A stretch of 64,000 bases of DNA from positions 1-64,000 of the forward strand of contig JAUHXS010000002.1 in assembly GCA_030426955.1 (NCBI GenBank), written 5' to 3'. Position numbers and translations under genes: made by a program. The notes under the pieces are model-generated. The model saw nothing but the letters and a program-made list of their open reading frames with translations, was not told where the DNA came from and made no database searches. Shown piece by piece: positions 9,116-18,630 of the stretch. Numbering within the stretch: the first letter of the stretch is position 1; the number at the start of each line of letters is the position of its first letter. This DNA comes from Bacteroidia bacterium (lineage in GTDB: Bacteria > Bacteroidota > Bacteroidia > Chitinophagales > JAUHXS01).

Positions 9116-10126
9116 ATGTTAAAAATAGATATGCACACACACATCATGCCAGAGAAAATGCCAAAATGGGCAGATAAGTTCGGTTATGATGGGTTTATAC
9201 ATTTGGAGCCAAGCCGTCCCGGGTATGCGAATATGATGCAAGGGACCAAATTTTTTAGAGAGATCAATGAAAACTGCTGGGAGCCAGAAGTAAGGATAAA
9301 AGAATATGAGCAGTTTGATACGCAAGTTCAAGTGATATGCACCATTCCTGTCTTATTCGCTTACTTTGCCAAGCCTGAGGATGGCTTAGAAACATCTAGA
9401 TTTTTGAATGATCACATTGCAGAAATTGTCAACAAACATCCGAAAAACTATATTGCCTTAGGTACAATTCCCATGCAAGCGCCTGATTTAGCAGTGCAGG
9501 AGCTGGAGCGTTGTAAAAATGAACTAGGGATAGTGGGTGTTCAAATCGGCTCAAACGTTGACAATAAGAACTTAAATGAACCAGAATTTTATCCTATTTA
9601 TGAAGCATGTGAAAGGTTGGGGTTAGCGATTATGGTGCATCCATGGAATATGATGGGGAAAGCGCATATGGAAAAGTATTGGTTGCCATGGTTAGTCGGT
9701 ATGCCTGGAGAGACTTCACGAGCTGTTTGCTCTATGATTTTTGGAGGCATCTTTGAAAAATTCCCGAAGTTAAGAGTCTGTTTTTCCCACGCGGGAGGCT
9801 CGTTCTTGCCAACCATAGGCAGAGTTGAGCATGGATTTAATTGTCGACCTGATTTGGTTGCAGTTGATAATAATAAAAACCCTAGAGAGTACTTAGGCAA
9901 GTTTTGGGTAGACTGTATTACCCATGATCCGCTGATGTTGGATTATGTGCTTAAAGTGCAGGGTTCAAAGAGAGTTTGTTTAGGTACAGATTATCCTTTT
10001 CCTTTAGGTGATCTTGAAATTGGTAAGTTCATTACTGAGATGGGATTAGAGGAGTCCGTTGTGGAGGATATCTTTTGTAATTCTATTTTGGAATGGTTGG
10101 ATATTGATAAGGAGCGATTTCTTTAA
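9116..10126 (+). CDS. Amidohydrolase 2 family, aminocarboxymuconate-semialdehyde decarboxylase-like
   Basis: The protein has 336 residues, the length of typical ACMSD enzymes. Metal-site motifs are HTHIMP at the N-terminus, the histidine in VHPWNM near 178, CFSHAGG near 225 and the aspartate in GTDYPFPLG near 293. ACMSD decarboxylates 2-amino-3-carboxymuconate-6-semialdehyde, diverting tryptophan breakdown from quinolinate and NAD synthesis. No kynurenine-pathway gene is in the window, so the assignment rests on sequence alone. Related decarboxylases (gamma-resorcylate type) are the main alternative. Confidence 0.85.
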   Translation: MLKIDMHTHIMPEKMPKWADKFGYDGFIHLEPSRPGYANMMQGTKFFREINENCWEPEVRIKEYEQFDTQVQVICTIPVLFAYFAKPEDGLETSRFLNDHIAEIVNKHPKNYIALGTIPMQAPDLAVQELERCKNELGIVGVQIGSNVDNKNLNEPEFYPIYEACERLGLAIMVHPWNMMGKAHMEKYWLPWLVGMPGETSRAVCSMIFGGIFEKFPKLRVCFSHAGGSFLPTIGRVEHGFNCRPDLVAVDNNKNPREYLGKFWVDCITHDPLMLDYVLKVQGSKRVCLGTDYPFPLGDLEIGKFITEMGLEESVVEDIFCNSILEWLDIDKERFL

Positions 10127-10186
10127 TAAAGAAGGCAAGGGTCACAAGTGAGTAGTGATTGGTTTTAAATAGAAGTTTGTTACTGT

Positions 10187-10417
10187 ATGAACCTAATTAA
10201 CGATTGGCGTATTGTCGTTTTATTATGCTTGACCTTAGGCTTAGCACCATTTGTTCCCGAACCACACATTTGGGGTAAGCTGAAGTGGATTGTGGGAGGA
10301 GCAAAAGGCATGCAACCAATTGATTGGTGGGATACTATTCAGCATGGGTTGCCTTTTATACTTTTGCTAAGGCTATTAATATTAAAGGCTATGAAAGGTT
10401 ATAATATGCGTCATTAA
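10187..10417 (+). CDS. Small conserved membrane protein
   Basis: The protein has 76 residues with two hydrophobic segments (about 8-23 and 53-66) around a central loop PEPHIWGKLKWIVGGAKGMQPIDWWD. I recognise this layout as a small conserved Bacteroidota membrane protein sometimes labelled RND transporter, a label not supported by anything here. It follows the ACMSD-like gene by 60 bp on the same strand, so it may be cotranscribed. Function unknown. Confidence 0.7.
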   Translation: MNLINDWRIVVLLCLTLGLAPFVPEPHIWGKLKWIVGGAKGMQPIDWWDTIQHGLPFILLLRLLILKAMKGYNMRH

Positions 10418-10421
10418 AAAC

Positions 10422-10440
10422 TCATAATTATAAATTATGA
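10422..10440. repeat. AT-rich palindrome containing AATTATAAATT
   Basis: TCATAATT and AATTATGA are perfect arms around ATA. The hairpin fills the gap between two convergent genes and includes the 11-mer AATTATAAATT, which also occurs twice in the P3 arm of the SAM riboswitch (17480-17490 and 17494-17504). Confidence 0.5.
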
Positions 10441-10441
10441 A

Positions 10442-13400
10442 CTACCTAACCAAGGCAACCACGCCCTTCAGCTCAACAACTGTATCCTCCTGATTGACTG
10501 CTTCTATAGCATAGGTATAAACACCGTTTTCTTGAAGTTCCCCATTATAAGTTCCATCCCAAGTATCATCGAGATCATTAGCCTCAAAAACAACCTGTCC
10601 CCATCTATTATAAATTCTTAAGTGATTTAAATCTTTATATCCTTGTTCAATTAACCCTAATAAGTCATTTGTGCCATCACTGTTAGGCGTAAATATAGAT
10701 GGAAATGCAAGATGCTCTGTATAGACTTCTACAATGACGGTATCCTGTTTTATGCATCCTTCTGGACTAGTAATAGTTACATAATATGTAGTTGTGCTAT
10801 CTGGACTAGCATCTGTGCTACTGCAACTTGTACAGCTTAAGCCATTGCTAGGTGTCCAGCTATAAATATTTTCTGTCGATGGTGGAGATATGTTTAGTAA
10901 GGCTGTTTTCCCCTTTAATATTGTTGTATCGCAACAAACATCTCCATCCACGTTATAAACAGACACACTAAATTCCACAGTATCTGTGCAGCCTTGAGCA
11001 TAACCAATGATCTGATAAGTAATATCTCCATCGGGAAAACTCATGACAACAGATGAATCGGTTCGGTCTAAAAACGTACTAGGAGACCAGGCAAATGAGT
11101 CTGTTCCGCTAGCGGTTAATGCTACCGTGTCTGGAAAGCAAAGTCCAGTATCTCCTGAAGCAGATATAATCAACTCATCAACGACTGTAATGTTTAGATA
11201 ACTAGTATCTGGTGGTAATTTACAAATGTCTCCTTCTAGTGTATCTGCCATGATGACAGTAACTAAGAAACTACCGGAAGTATCATAAGTATAGGATGGC
11301 ATTATACCCTTAGCAGAATCGTTGTCTATGCCAAAATACCATGTCATGTTATATCCGCACTCGGGGGTACCTATGAAATCAGCGTCTAAGGGCTTGCAAC
11401 CCACAGTTGGGCCAGATACGGTATGGCTAGGTTCCCATCTGTTTACTAATGGATCTACCTTCATTTTAAACGTTATTAGTTCTGAACCAGTAGCAATACT
11501 GGTAGGATATACATCGTTGGGGTCTGTGAGTATGTCTCTAGAATAAGTGCAACCCGTTAGATATAGTGTCCTATCTTTTTTGTTAAACCGACTAATTCCA
11601 CCATCTGTATGCTCGTTTAACCCATTGAATATTTCATTATGGCCTCCACCAAGGTAGGTCGCATAATCTAACCCACGTGCGTTATTTGATAAAACACAGA
11701 CGTAGAATTGACTTGCAGCGACGCTACTCTTTATTGTATCATAAGCATCATCTGTGTATGGCAGCCCTGCTGAAAAACTACTTATGTAGTTCCAACTGGC
11801 AGTATAAATTCTAGAGCAAGAGTCTATCATGAATGCCATTGGAATGGAGCTGTTGTTTCCGATTCGGGTGCTAAAGAATGAGTGGCTTAAAGAGTCATTT
11901 AATTTTTCTATGAACATTGTTCCTTGGTTCATAAAGTATCTACAGTTGCTCACTGGGTAGTTTCCCCCCGAGCTGTATCCTAAAACGTAAAGTGTAGAAT
12001 CGGCATCGAAATCAGTAAAATAAGCAATCTCAAAACTATTAGTGCCTAGCAAAGTGCCATGTATAACCTGCTGCCCGTCTTGAGTGATTTTTAAGACATA
12101 AGCATCTGCACTATTTGCTGATAATGTTGTTTTATATGCATAGTTAGGCACATGGTTAAAGTCCGCGCTCTTAGTCATACCAGTAATATATAATAGAGAA
12201 TCTGGACCAATATTTACGTGTGACGTTACATCATTATTGCTTCCTCCAATATATGTACTCCAATAAAGCGTATCAAGTTCATAGCTAATATGGAATAGAC
12301 ATCCATCAATTCCGCCACCATAGCCTTGTAGTGGGTTATTTGTTGGGAAATCAGACGATCCGGTGGTACCACTAATATAAAAACCACCACTAGGTGCTTC
12401 AATTAGTTCTTTAAAGCGTTCAGCGTAAACAGGGTGACCACTAGAGGTAGAAGTATCTTCACCATCTGCTCTACTTCCTCCAATATATGTAGAGGCTAGT
12501 AGAGTATCGCCATTTTTGCCTAAGCGAAATACAACAATATCATAGCTTCCATTGTAAGAAGTATCAAATACATTTTCGGTAGTTGGGAAATCTGGAGTGT
12601 TTACGTGACCCACTACAAATAGTGAAGAGTCTATTCTCGATACCCTCATCGCAGATGGGTATTCTCTATCTATGCTATCTCCTGAAGAGCCTGGTCTTAT
12701 TCCTCCAATAAAAGTAGCATAAATTAAGTTGCTTCCTGTCGAGTCATATTTTCCTATTGCAATGTCATTTTCCTCATTTATGCTTACTTGATAAGCTCCT
12801 GGTGTGGTCGGATAGCCTGTATTTGCATCAGCAGCACAAGCATAAATAGTTCCACCCTCTCCGTCTGTAGCACCAACTCCTTCCATTCCACTAGTAGTTC
12901 CACAGTATGTTGAAATAACCATGACTGGATCAATAATTAAAGGCAGACTACTGTTGTAAGATTGCTGCAAGTCAAAATACACCATGTTGTTTTCGATGCT
13001 ATACTGACAGATTAGTTTTGTTTGTTCATTTCCAATGGGCTGATAAACTAGGGGTATTGATTCTTCCAATTCGGTCACGGAAGTAGATATTTTCAAATTA
13101 TCACCGTGCTTTGTCAAGGCATCTAGCCCCTCATATTCTAGTGCAATGTCATTGGGATCTCCTCCAGGTAGTACAATAAAGTCATATTTAAAAGTAGCTC
13201 CAATTCGATAAACTCTAAGATCAATATTCGTATATAGATCATGATAAGTCACTTCATCAAATAGTCTCACTCTCGGGGCCCATTTGCTTTTATTTTTTCC
13301 GATGAAGTAATTGTGATAAGCAGTTTTTTTACCAGTAGTCGTCATTACTGGACTCGGATTTGAACCAATAAAGTGCATTTTGTAAGCATGAGCATCTACC

Positions 13401-13675
13401 ATACTTGGTGTGCAATTTGGATCGTGATTGCATTCCATCTGCTCTCCCCACTGAGTGGTATTATAAAATGTATAAGTAAATGTGTTTTTCTCCAAGAAAA
13501 CCTTACCTCCTGGTAGGTCTGCTGAAAATAAAACCTCGCTATTTAGCTGTCCTTTGTTTTCCTCAAAAGCCCAAGATAGGTTATTATTGTTTGTCTCTTC
13601 GATAGGCGCAGAAGCATAAAGTAATGAGCCAATCAAGCTAAAAAAAAGCGTATAAATATTGTGTTTATTCATCAT
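10442..13675 (-). CDS. Secreted SBBP-repeat/PKD protein with T9SS type B sorting domain
   Basis: I place the start at the first of two adjacent ATGs (13675), giving 1077 residues, because the signal peptide (MMNKHNIYTLFFSLIGSLLY) begins there; the frame is open upstream to 13750. After the signal comes a conserved N-terminal domain (WAFEENKGQL...), then repeated SBBP-type beta-propeller units marked by TYIGGS or TYLGGG motifs, then a PKD-like domain (WYFGIDNDSAKGIMPSYTY). The last ~90 residues are a gliding-motility-type C-terminal domain (FPSIFTPNSDGTND...RIYNRWGQVVFE...DGTYNGELQENGVYTY), the type B signal for type IX secretion. It is the third gene after the Ig-repeat protein and PorP/SprF. 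It is probably a surface or secreted protein. Confidence 0.88.
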   Translation of the reverse strand: MMNKHNIYTLFFSLIGSLLYASAPIEETNNNNLSWAFEENKGQLNSEVLFSADLPGGKVFLEKNTFTYTFYNTTQWGEQMECNHDPNCTPSMVDAHAYKMHFIGSNPSPVMTTTGKKTAYHNYFIGKNKSKWAPRVRLFDEVTYHDLYTNIDLRVYRIGATFKYDFIVLPGGDPNDIALEYEGLDALTKHGDNLKISTSVTELEESIPLVYQPIGNEQTKLICQYSIENNMVYFDLQQSYNSSLPLIIDPVMVISTYCGTTSGMEGVGATDGEGGTIYACAADANTGYPTTPGAYQVSINEENDIAIGKYDSTGSNLIYATFIGGIRPGSSGDSIDREYPSAMRVSRIDSSLFVVGHVNTPDFPTTENVFDTSYNGSYDIVVFRLGKNGDTLLASTYIGGSRADGEDTSTSSGHPVYAERFKELIEAPSGGFYISGTTGSSDFPTNNPLQGYGGGIDGCLFHISYELDTLYWSTYIGGSNNDVTSHVNIGPDSLLYITGMTKSADFNHVPNYAYKTTLSANSADAYVLKITQDGQQVIHGTLLGTNSFEIAYFTDFDADSTLYVLGYSSGGNYPVSNCRYFMNQGTMFIEKLNDSLSHSFFSTRIGNNSSIPMAFMIDSCSRIYTASWNYISSFSAGLPYTDDAYDTIKSSVAASQFYVCVLSNNARGLDYATYLGGGHNEIFNGLNEHTDGGISRFNKKDRTLYLTGCTYSRDILTDPNDVYPTSIATGSELITFKMKVDPLVNRWEPSHTVSGPTVGCKPLDADFIGTPECGYNMTWYFGIDNDSAKGIMPSYTYDTSGSFLVTVIMADTLEGDICKLPPDTSYLNITVVDELIISASGDTGLCFPDTVALTASGTDSFAWSPSTFLDRTDSSVVMSFPDGDITYQIIGYAQGCTDTVEFSVSVYNVDGDVCCDTTILKGKTALLNISPPSTENIYSWTPSNGLSCTSCSSTDASPDSTTTYYVTITSPEGCIKQDTVIVEVYTEHLAFPSIFTPNSDGTNDLLGLIEQGYKDLNHLRIYNRWGQVVFEANDLDDTWDGTYNGELQENGVYTYAIEAVNQEDTVVELKGVVALVR

Positions 13676-13861
13676 AATAGTTCTAAGCATACAGAATCTC
13701 TCAAGCTTTAAAATACCAAATTTCTTTTCTTTTTTTAGATAAAAAAACATCTAAAATAATATTTTTAACAGAGCACCGAGGATGAGACTAAATTGCAATA
13801 TTTTTATTTTCAACCACTTAGAATACAGTCTTGTTATATTGCTTTAACATTTCAAATAGAA

Positions 13862-14836
13862 TCAAAAACGCATCCCGTAAAAGATCTCCATACTACCATT
13901 ATTGTTCATTCCGAGATAACCTAAGTTCCTGCTATATCCAAATCCTAATTGTGTTCCGTAATGTAAAAAGTGAAAACCTGTTGTAACCGTAATGCTTTTG
14001 ACCGAGCTGTAAGTAGCTGATGCCCAGAAACGTCTATATAGGACAAACTTTATACTACCATCATAAATCATAGAATACAATGGGTCTCGGCTGATATAAA
14101 CCATAGGCATGATATAAGAATAAGACCGATAAAACCTTAGTTTGCACCCAACTAGCCCAGTATGTTTCAGTTTTAGCAAGTTAGAAGGTTTGAATTTACT
14201 AATGTAACTACTCTGCCTTAAAGGGTTGAATAGGGAATAGCCAAAGAAAAACTTCGGTGCATAGAAAAAAGCCCCTGCATTAAAATCATAAAGAGCTGTT
14301 TTCCCAGTTTGAATAAATGAATTGAAAGTTGGATCTGTCTGATTAATGACTGAAAGCTCATCTATCTTATAGTTTTGAAAAGAAAACTCTCCTGCAACAC
14401 CTAACGACATAATCATTTGATCATAAAAAGGGATGTGAATGGCATACATCAGTTGACCTTCATAGCTGGACATTGGTCCAAACTTCTCTGCTGCCAATGT
14501 TCCACCAACAAAATGTTTGATGTCTAAATATTGTTTAATAAACGGATCGACTTTACTTTCTCTCAGCTTTGTCGGCGTGAAGCTAATTCCCTCATTGAGA
14601 TCATGAAATCCTGTAATATAGAATGATCTGGGACTGCCCTGATGTCCAATCCAAAGCTTTCTAAATGCAAAGCTTAAATTCATTTCGGTATTATAACCTA
14701 CCGTTGCAGGGTTTACTAATACAGGATTATTGATATAACTATTGAATGATTGAAGGTTGAGCATTTGAGCATTACTCAGCTCTGAGAAGCCAAACAAGAC
14801 GGCCAATCCTGATAATATATGCTTTCTCAATCTCAT
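13862..14836 (-). CDS. PorP/SprF family type IX secretion membrane protein
   Basis: The protein has 324 residues with an N-terminal signal (LSGLAVLFGFSELSNAQ). The family marks are LNLQSFNSYINNPVLVNPATVGYNTEMNL near the start and repeated amphipathic beta strands ending GMRF, as in an outer-membrane barrel. PorP/SprF proteins bind type IX cargo with type B C-terminal domains and hold them at the cell surface. Its ATG overlaps by one base the stop codon of the type B protein upstream, so the pair is translationally coupled and this is its likely dedicated partner. Confidence 0.92.
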   Translation of the reverse strand: MRLRKHILSGLAVLFGFSELSNAQMLNLQSFNSYINNPVLVNPATVGYNTEMNLSFAFRKLWIGHQGSPRSFYITGFHDLNEGISFTPTKLRESKVDPFIKQYLDIKHFVGGTLAAEKFGPMSSYEGQLMYAIHIPFYDQMIMSLGVAGEFSFQNYKIDELSVINQTDPTFNSFIQTGKTALYDFNAGAFFYAPKFFFGYSLFNPLRQSSYISKFKPSNLLKLKHTGLVGCKLRFYRSYSYIMPMVYISRDPLYSMIYDGSIKFVLYRRFWASATYSSVKSITVTTGFHFLHYGTQLGFGYSRNLGYLGMNNNGSMEIFYGMRF

Positions 14837-16278
14837 TATTTGATCAAACTTATTGTCCCTTCTAAAATTTCAATATTAGATACATTTAAATCTAATACAT
14901 AATAGTACACGTCCATTGGCAGTCTAGCGCCATTGAAAGTTCCCGCCCAAGAGTTATTATAATCAGTAGTGGTATACATGAGTTGTCCTTGATTGTTGTA
15001 TATTTCTAATCTGTTGCCAGAATATCTGTCAATACCTCTTATCTCCCAAGTATCGTTTGCTCCATCTCCGTTTGGTGTGAAAGCTGTGGGTATTTCTATT
15101 TCTAAAACAATAATGGTAAACATTTCTTCAGCATCACATATACCAAAGTTAGATGCTTCTAAAGTGTAAGTCCTTGTAGTAAGTGGGGAGAAAGTTGGGC
15201 TTAAAGTTTCAGGGTTATCTATTCCCGTAGTTGGAGTCCAGTTATAGATCGTAGCGCTAGAAACGGTGGGGCTTATTTGGATTTCCTCTCCAGCATATAT
15301 TTCGAATGGACCAGCTGGTGTGATTACTGGTGTTTCTAGTACTAGGATTGAAACAATATTAGAGGTATCATAAGGAGTACAAGTGCCAGTAACAATACAC
15401 CTGTATCTGTAATTATTATAACCTGTAGTTGGAGCAGTAATAGATAGTGTAGTACTAGCTACACCACTGTACTCAGCTCCATTGATAAGATCAGTAAAAC
15501 CTCCTCCCAGATCGGCCTGCCATTGGTAGGAAATATTGGTTCCTGTAGCATTGATAGTCAGAGAAGTGTTATCGCCTATGCAGATGCTATCACCTACTGG
15601 TTGCAATGTTATGACAGGAGGTTCTAAGATGTTTATTGTCGTTAATATAGATGTGTCGGAAGGGTTGCAAGCACCAGATACAATACAGCGAAAAACATAG
15701 CCACCCATGGATGATGCAACGCTATTAATTTGAAGTGTAGCTGAATCGACATCGTTATAGTTTCCGCCGTTAATCAGATCGACGAAACCATTGCCATCAT
15801 CTAACTGCCATTGATATTGGAGGTTTGAGCCTGTTGCAATTAATGTAATGCTTGAGTCTTGATCTTTACAAATATCAATGCCAGATGGAGGTTGGGTGGT
15901 GATTTGTGGAGGTGTCAATACAAATAATGTAACAGTATCTGTTGTATCATTCGGAGGAGCGGCAGAACCAGTTACAATACAACGATATTGATATCCGTTC
16001 ATAATAGAAGTCAGATTAGATATGCAAAACATAGCACTATCTACATCATTATAAATCCCTCCATTTACAAGATCAACAAAACCTCCTCCTTGGTTCTCCT
16101 GCCATTGATATTCCAAGTCAGCCCCAGTAGCTATTAAGCTAAAACATACAGCAGAGTCTGTGCATGCTGAAATATTTGTTGGCTGAGTTGTAATGTTTGG
16201 TGGCTGGGCAAAAGCTACATTAAGTATGCAATATAAAGAAAGTAGTAAAATAGACTTTAGCCATCTTTTTGAAACCAT
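14836..16278 (-). CDS. Ig-like repeat surface protein with T9SS type B sorting domain
   Basis: The protein has 480 residues and an N-terminal signal (KSILLLSLYCILNVAFAQ). Three tandem Ig-like repeats of about 96 residues follow (about 26-315), each with PxITxQP, YQWQ, GFVDLINGGxYNDVDS and YRCIVxG motifs and two cysteines. A shorter PKD-like unit comes next (YNWTPTTGIDNPET), and the final ~90 residues form a type B sorting domain (IPTAFTPNGDGANDTWEI...LEIYNNQGQLMY). It should be exported by type IX secretion and displayed on the surface, perhaps as an adhesin. It is the first gene of the run with PorP/SprF. Confidence 0.9.
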   Translation of the reverse strand: MVSKRWLKSILLLSLYCILNVAFAQPPNITTQPTNISACTDSAVCFSLIATGADLEYQWQENQGGGFVDLVNGGIYNDVDSAMFCISNLTSIMNGYQYRCIVTGSAAPPNDTTDTVTLFVLTPPQITTQPPSGIDICKDQDSSITLIATGSNLQYQWQLDDGNGFVDLINGGNYNDVDSATLQINSVASSMGGYVFRCIVSGACNPSDTSILTTINILEPPVITLQPVGDSICIGDNTSLTINATGTNISYQWQADLGGGFTDLINGAEYSGVASTTLSITAPTTGYNNYRYRCIVTGTCTPYDTSNIVSILVLETPVITPAGPFEIYAGEEIQISPTVSSATIYNWTPTTGIDNPETLSPTFSPLTTRTYTLEASNFGICDAEEMFTIIVLEIEIPTAFTPNGDGANDTWEIRGIDRYSGNRLEIYNNQGQLMYTTTDYNNSWAGTFNGARLPMDVYYYVLDLNVSNIEILEGTISLIK

Positions 16279-16310
16279 TATCTAAATATAAAAAATACTC
16301 ATCACTACAT

Positions 16311-16360
16311 CCTAGTCTCTAACCCTAAATCCTAACCCCTAAATCCTCTTACCTCTTACC
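16311..16360. repeat. CCTAGTCTCTAA-type intergenic repeat, copy 1
   Basis: A C/T-rich strand with irregular units of CCTAA, CCTCTTACC and similar begins with CCTAGTCTCTAA at 16311. The same 12-mer heads a related C/T-rich tract at 22483. It lies between metF and the Ig-repeat gene. Confidence 0.5.
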
Positions 16361-17313
16361 TAAATAATATTACTTACAACTTCTTTAATGGTCTTTGCAT
16401 CCCACATAATATAGTAATGCAAACATGGAACACCAAAGTCTAACAGCTCTTTAGATTGCTGAGTTAACCATTCAATTCCGACTTGTCGTGTAGATGTATC
16501 ATCTTTACATTTGTCAATCTCGTTGGCTAAGTCGTTGGGTAGGTCTACATGAAATACACTTGGCAAAATGTTAACTTGGCTTTTCTTCGTAATAGGCTTT
16601 AACCCAGGGATGATGGGGACATTGATATCCATGTCACGACAAGTCTTAACGAAGTCAAAATACTTTTGATTATCAAAAAACATTTGTGTCACAATATAAT
16701 CTGCTCCTGCATCTACTTTTTGTTTCAAATATTTTAAGTCCGATTGCATGTTAGGTGCTGCAAAATGTTTTTCAGGATATCCTGCTACTCCAGTACAAAA
16801 ATTAGTACTAACAGCATTTTCTAGTTCCTCTTCTAGATAAATGCCTTCGTTCATGTTTTTGACCTGTTTTAATAAGTCAATAGCATACTCATGACCACCA
16901 TCCTCAGCCGAGAAAGAAGATTCATGTTTAGCAGCATCTCCACGTATGGTCAGTACATTATCAACCCCTAAGAAGTTAAGGTCGATCAGTGCATCTTCCG
17001 TTTCTGACTTGGTAAATCCACCACAAGTTAAGTGAGGTACTGCATCTACCTTGTATTTATTCATAATTGCAGCGCAAATACTTACTGTACCTGGACGTTT
17101 TTTAGTAGAAACTTTCTCAAAATAGCCACCCGAACGCTTTTTATAAATGTACTCTTCTCGATGATAAGTTACATCAACAAAAGGAGGGTTGAATTCCATT
17201 AGTGGATCTAGCACATTAAATATGCCCTGTATTCCCTTTCCTCTTAGAGGGGGAAGTATTTCAAAACTAATGGTCGTAGACTTTGCGTTGGCTAAATGCT
17301 CTGTTATTTTCAT
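16360..17313 (-). CDS. metF: Methylenetetrahydrofolate reductase
   Basis: With the ATG at 17313 the protein has 317 residues and starts MKITEHLANAKSTTISFEILPP; the frame extends seven codons further up, but this start matches the family. The flavin-dependent TIM-barrel features include the N-terminal FEILPP glutamate, HLTCGG near 120, DNVLTIRGD near 140 and QMFFDNQKYFDF. It reduces 5,10-methylenetetrahydrofolate to 5-methyltetrahydrofolate, the methyl donor of MetH. It is divergent from the riboswitch-controlled metH genes and shares their intergenic region. Confidence 0.96.
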   Translation of the reverse strand: MKITEHLANAKSTTISFEILPPLRGKGIQGIFNVLDPLMEFNPPFVDVTYHREEYIYKKRSGGYFEKVSTKKRPGTVSICAAIMNKYKVDAVPHLTCGGFTKSETEDALIDLNFLGVDNVLTIRGDAAKHESSFSAEDGGHEYAIDLLKQVKNMNEGIYLEEELENAVSTNFCTGVAGYPEKHFAAPNMQSDLKYLKQKVDAGADYIVTQMFFDNQKYFDFVKTCRDMDINVPIIPGLKPITKKSQVNILPSVFHVDLPNDLANEIDKCKDDTSTRQVGIEWLTQQSKELLDFGVPCLHYYIMWDAKTIKEVVSNII

Positions 17314-17373
17314 CAAGGACCGATTTGAATGCAAAGAAAGTAATTTTTGAGCAATCTTTTGAATTAGCGATTG

Positions 17374-17404
17374 TTGTATGTGAGTTTTTTAATTGTTACC
17401 TTTG
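17374..17404 (+). promoter_or_regulatory. Bacteroidota-type promoter of the metH transcript
   Basis: TTG at 17374 (within TTGTTG) is 20 bp before TACCTTTG at 17397-17404, matching the -33/-7 pattern TTTG...TAnnTTTG of this phylum. Transcription would start about 17409, some 15 bases before the riboswitch P1 stem. Confidence 0.55.
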
Positions 17405-17423
17405 ATACAGTTCTTTATCATAA

Positions 17424-17567
17424 TACTTATCAAGAAAGGCGGAGGGAATGGCCCTATGAAGCCTTGGCAACCCCAATTCAATTATAAATTACTAATTATA
17501 AATTTTGAATTAGGAAGGTGCCAATTCCTATTCTATTCGATATTATTCGGAAAGATTGAGATAAGGT
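17424..17567 (+). promoter_or_regulatory. SAM-I (S-box) riboswitch of the metH genes
   Basis: The sequence has the SAM-I core in order: CTTATC at 17426-17431 (P1 5'), GGCGGAGGGA, TGGCCC, TGAAGCCTTGGCAACC, GGTGCCAATTCC, and GATAAG at 17560-17565 (P1 3'). The conserved blocks bind S-adenosylmethionine. The arm between GGCAACC and GGTGCCAATTCC is long and AT-rich, holding two copies of AATTATAAATT. Downstream, ATAAGGTTA (17561-17569) can pair instead with TAACTTAT (17593-17600), which would compete with P1. A 73-codon open frame across this region is not a gene. Confidence 0.93.
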
Positions 17568-17650
17568 TAAAAGATGCTTCGGCTCCACTTACTAACTTAT
17601 TTTCAATTTCTTGATATCAAATTATGCTAAAGGTTATTGATTTGAATATT

Positions 17651-18622
17651 ATGGATATTAGAGAAATATTAAAAGAGCGCATTTTAGTTTTAGATGGTGC
17701 TATGGGTACCATGATCCAACGTTATAATTTGCAAGAGGATGATTTTCGAGGAGATCGATTTAAGGATCATCAGTCTCCACTCAAGGGTAATAATGACTTG
17801 TTGTCTATTACTCGTCCTGATGTAATTAAAGAGATTCACGCTCAATATTTTGAAGCAGGTAGTGATATCATAGAGACCAATTCTTTTGGCAGCACTTCAA
17901 TTGCCCAAGATGATTATGATCTTGCTCATGTTGTTTATGATATGAACTATGCTTCTGCCAAAATAGCCAAAGAAGCTGCGGTTGAGTATACTCAAAAAAA
18001 TCCTAAAAAACCGAGATTCGTTGCCGGATCTATGGGACCTACTACAAAGTTGGCATCTATGTCTCCAGACGTTAATGACCCTGGATTTCGAAATGTTAGT
18101 TTTGAAGAATTGGTAGCTGCTTTCAAAGAACAAGCTAAAGGATTAATTGAAGGGGGAGCAGATTTGCTTTTGGTGGAGACAATTACTGATACACTTAATG
18201 CAAAAGCTGCTTTATTTGCAATAGATGAAATTCAAGAGGAGCTAAACACAAATCTTCCTGTAATGATTTCAGGCACTATTACAGATGCCAGTGGTCGGAC
18301 TTTATCAGGTCAAACAACAGAGGCATTTATTGTATCTGTTGAACATTCTAATCCCTTAACAATCGGCTTGAACTGTGCTTTAGGGGCATCCGCGCTGAGA
18401 CCATACCTGCAAGTAATTAAAAATAAATCGAATGCTTTTGTCAGTGCACACCCTAATGCAGGGTTGCCCAACGAAATGGGTGAATATGATGAAACACCTG
18501 AGCAAATGGCTGCGCAAATAAAAGTTTTTTTAGACGAAGGGCTTGTGAATATTGTGGGAGGTTGTTGCGGAACAACTCCAGAGCATGTTCGTGCGATTGC
18601 TGAATTGGTTAATAGTCAATAG
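17651..18622 (+). CDS. metH: Methionine synthase, homocysteine-binding half
   Basis: With the ATG at 17651 the protein has 323 residues and starts [21 protein letters not shown], as MetH does; a start at 17624 would add nine residues. It is the zinc-dependent homocysteine methyltransferase barrel: LDGAMGTM near the start, ETNSFG near 70, and the zinc ligands in GLNCALG (about Cys242) and GGCCGTTP (about Cys305/Cys306). It lacks the folate, cobalamin and activation domains, which are in the gene after next. Such a split MetH is common in this phylum. It is governed by the SAM-I riboswitch. Confidence 0.93.
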   Translation: MDIREILKERILVLDGAMGTMIQRYNLQEDDFRGDRFKDHQSPLKGNNDLLSITRPDVIKEIHAQYFEAGSDIIETNSFGSTSIAQDDYDLAHVVYDMNYASAKIAKEAAVEYTQKNPKKPRFVAGSMGPTTKLASMSPDVNDPGFRNVSFEELVAAFKEQAKGLIEGGADLLLVETITDTLNAKAALFAIDEIQEELNTNLPVMISGTITDASGRTLSGQTTEAFIVSVEHSNPLTIGLNCALGASALRPYLQVIKNKSNAFVSAHPNAGLPNEMGEYDETPEQMAAQIKVFLDEGLVNIVGGCCGTTPEHVRAIAELVNSQ

Positions 18623-18630
18623 TAAGTAGG

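Noticed and set aside
10187-10417. RND transporter component
   Set aside because: Only 76 residues with two short hydrophobic segments; far too small for an RND protein.
17393-17614. 73-codon plus-strand frame upstream of metH
   Set aside because: It overlies the SAM-I riboswitch core; the conserved bases are explained by RNA structure, not protein.
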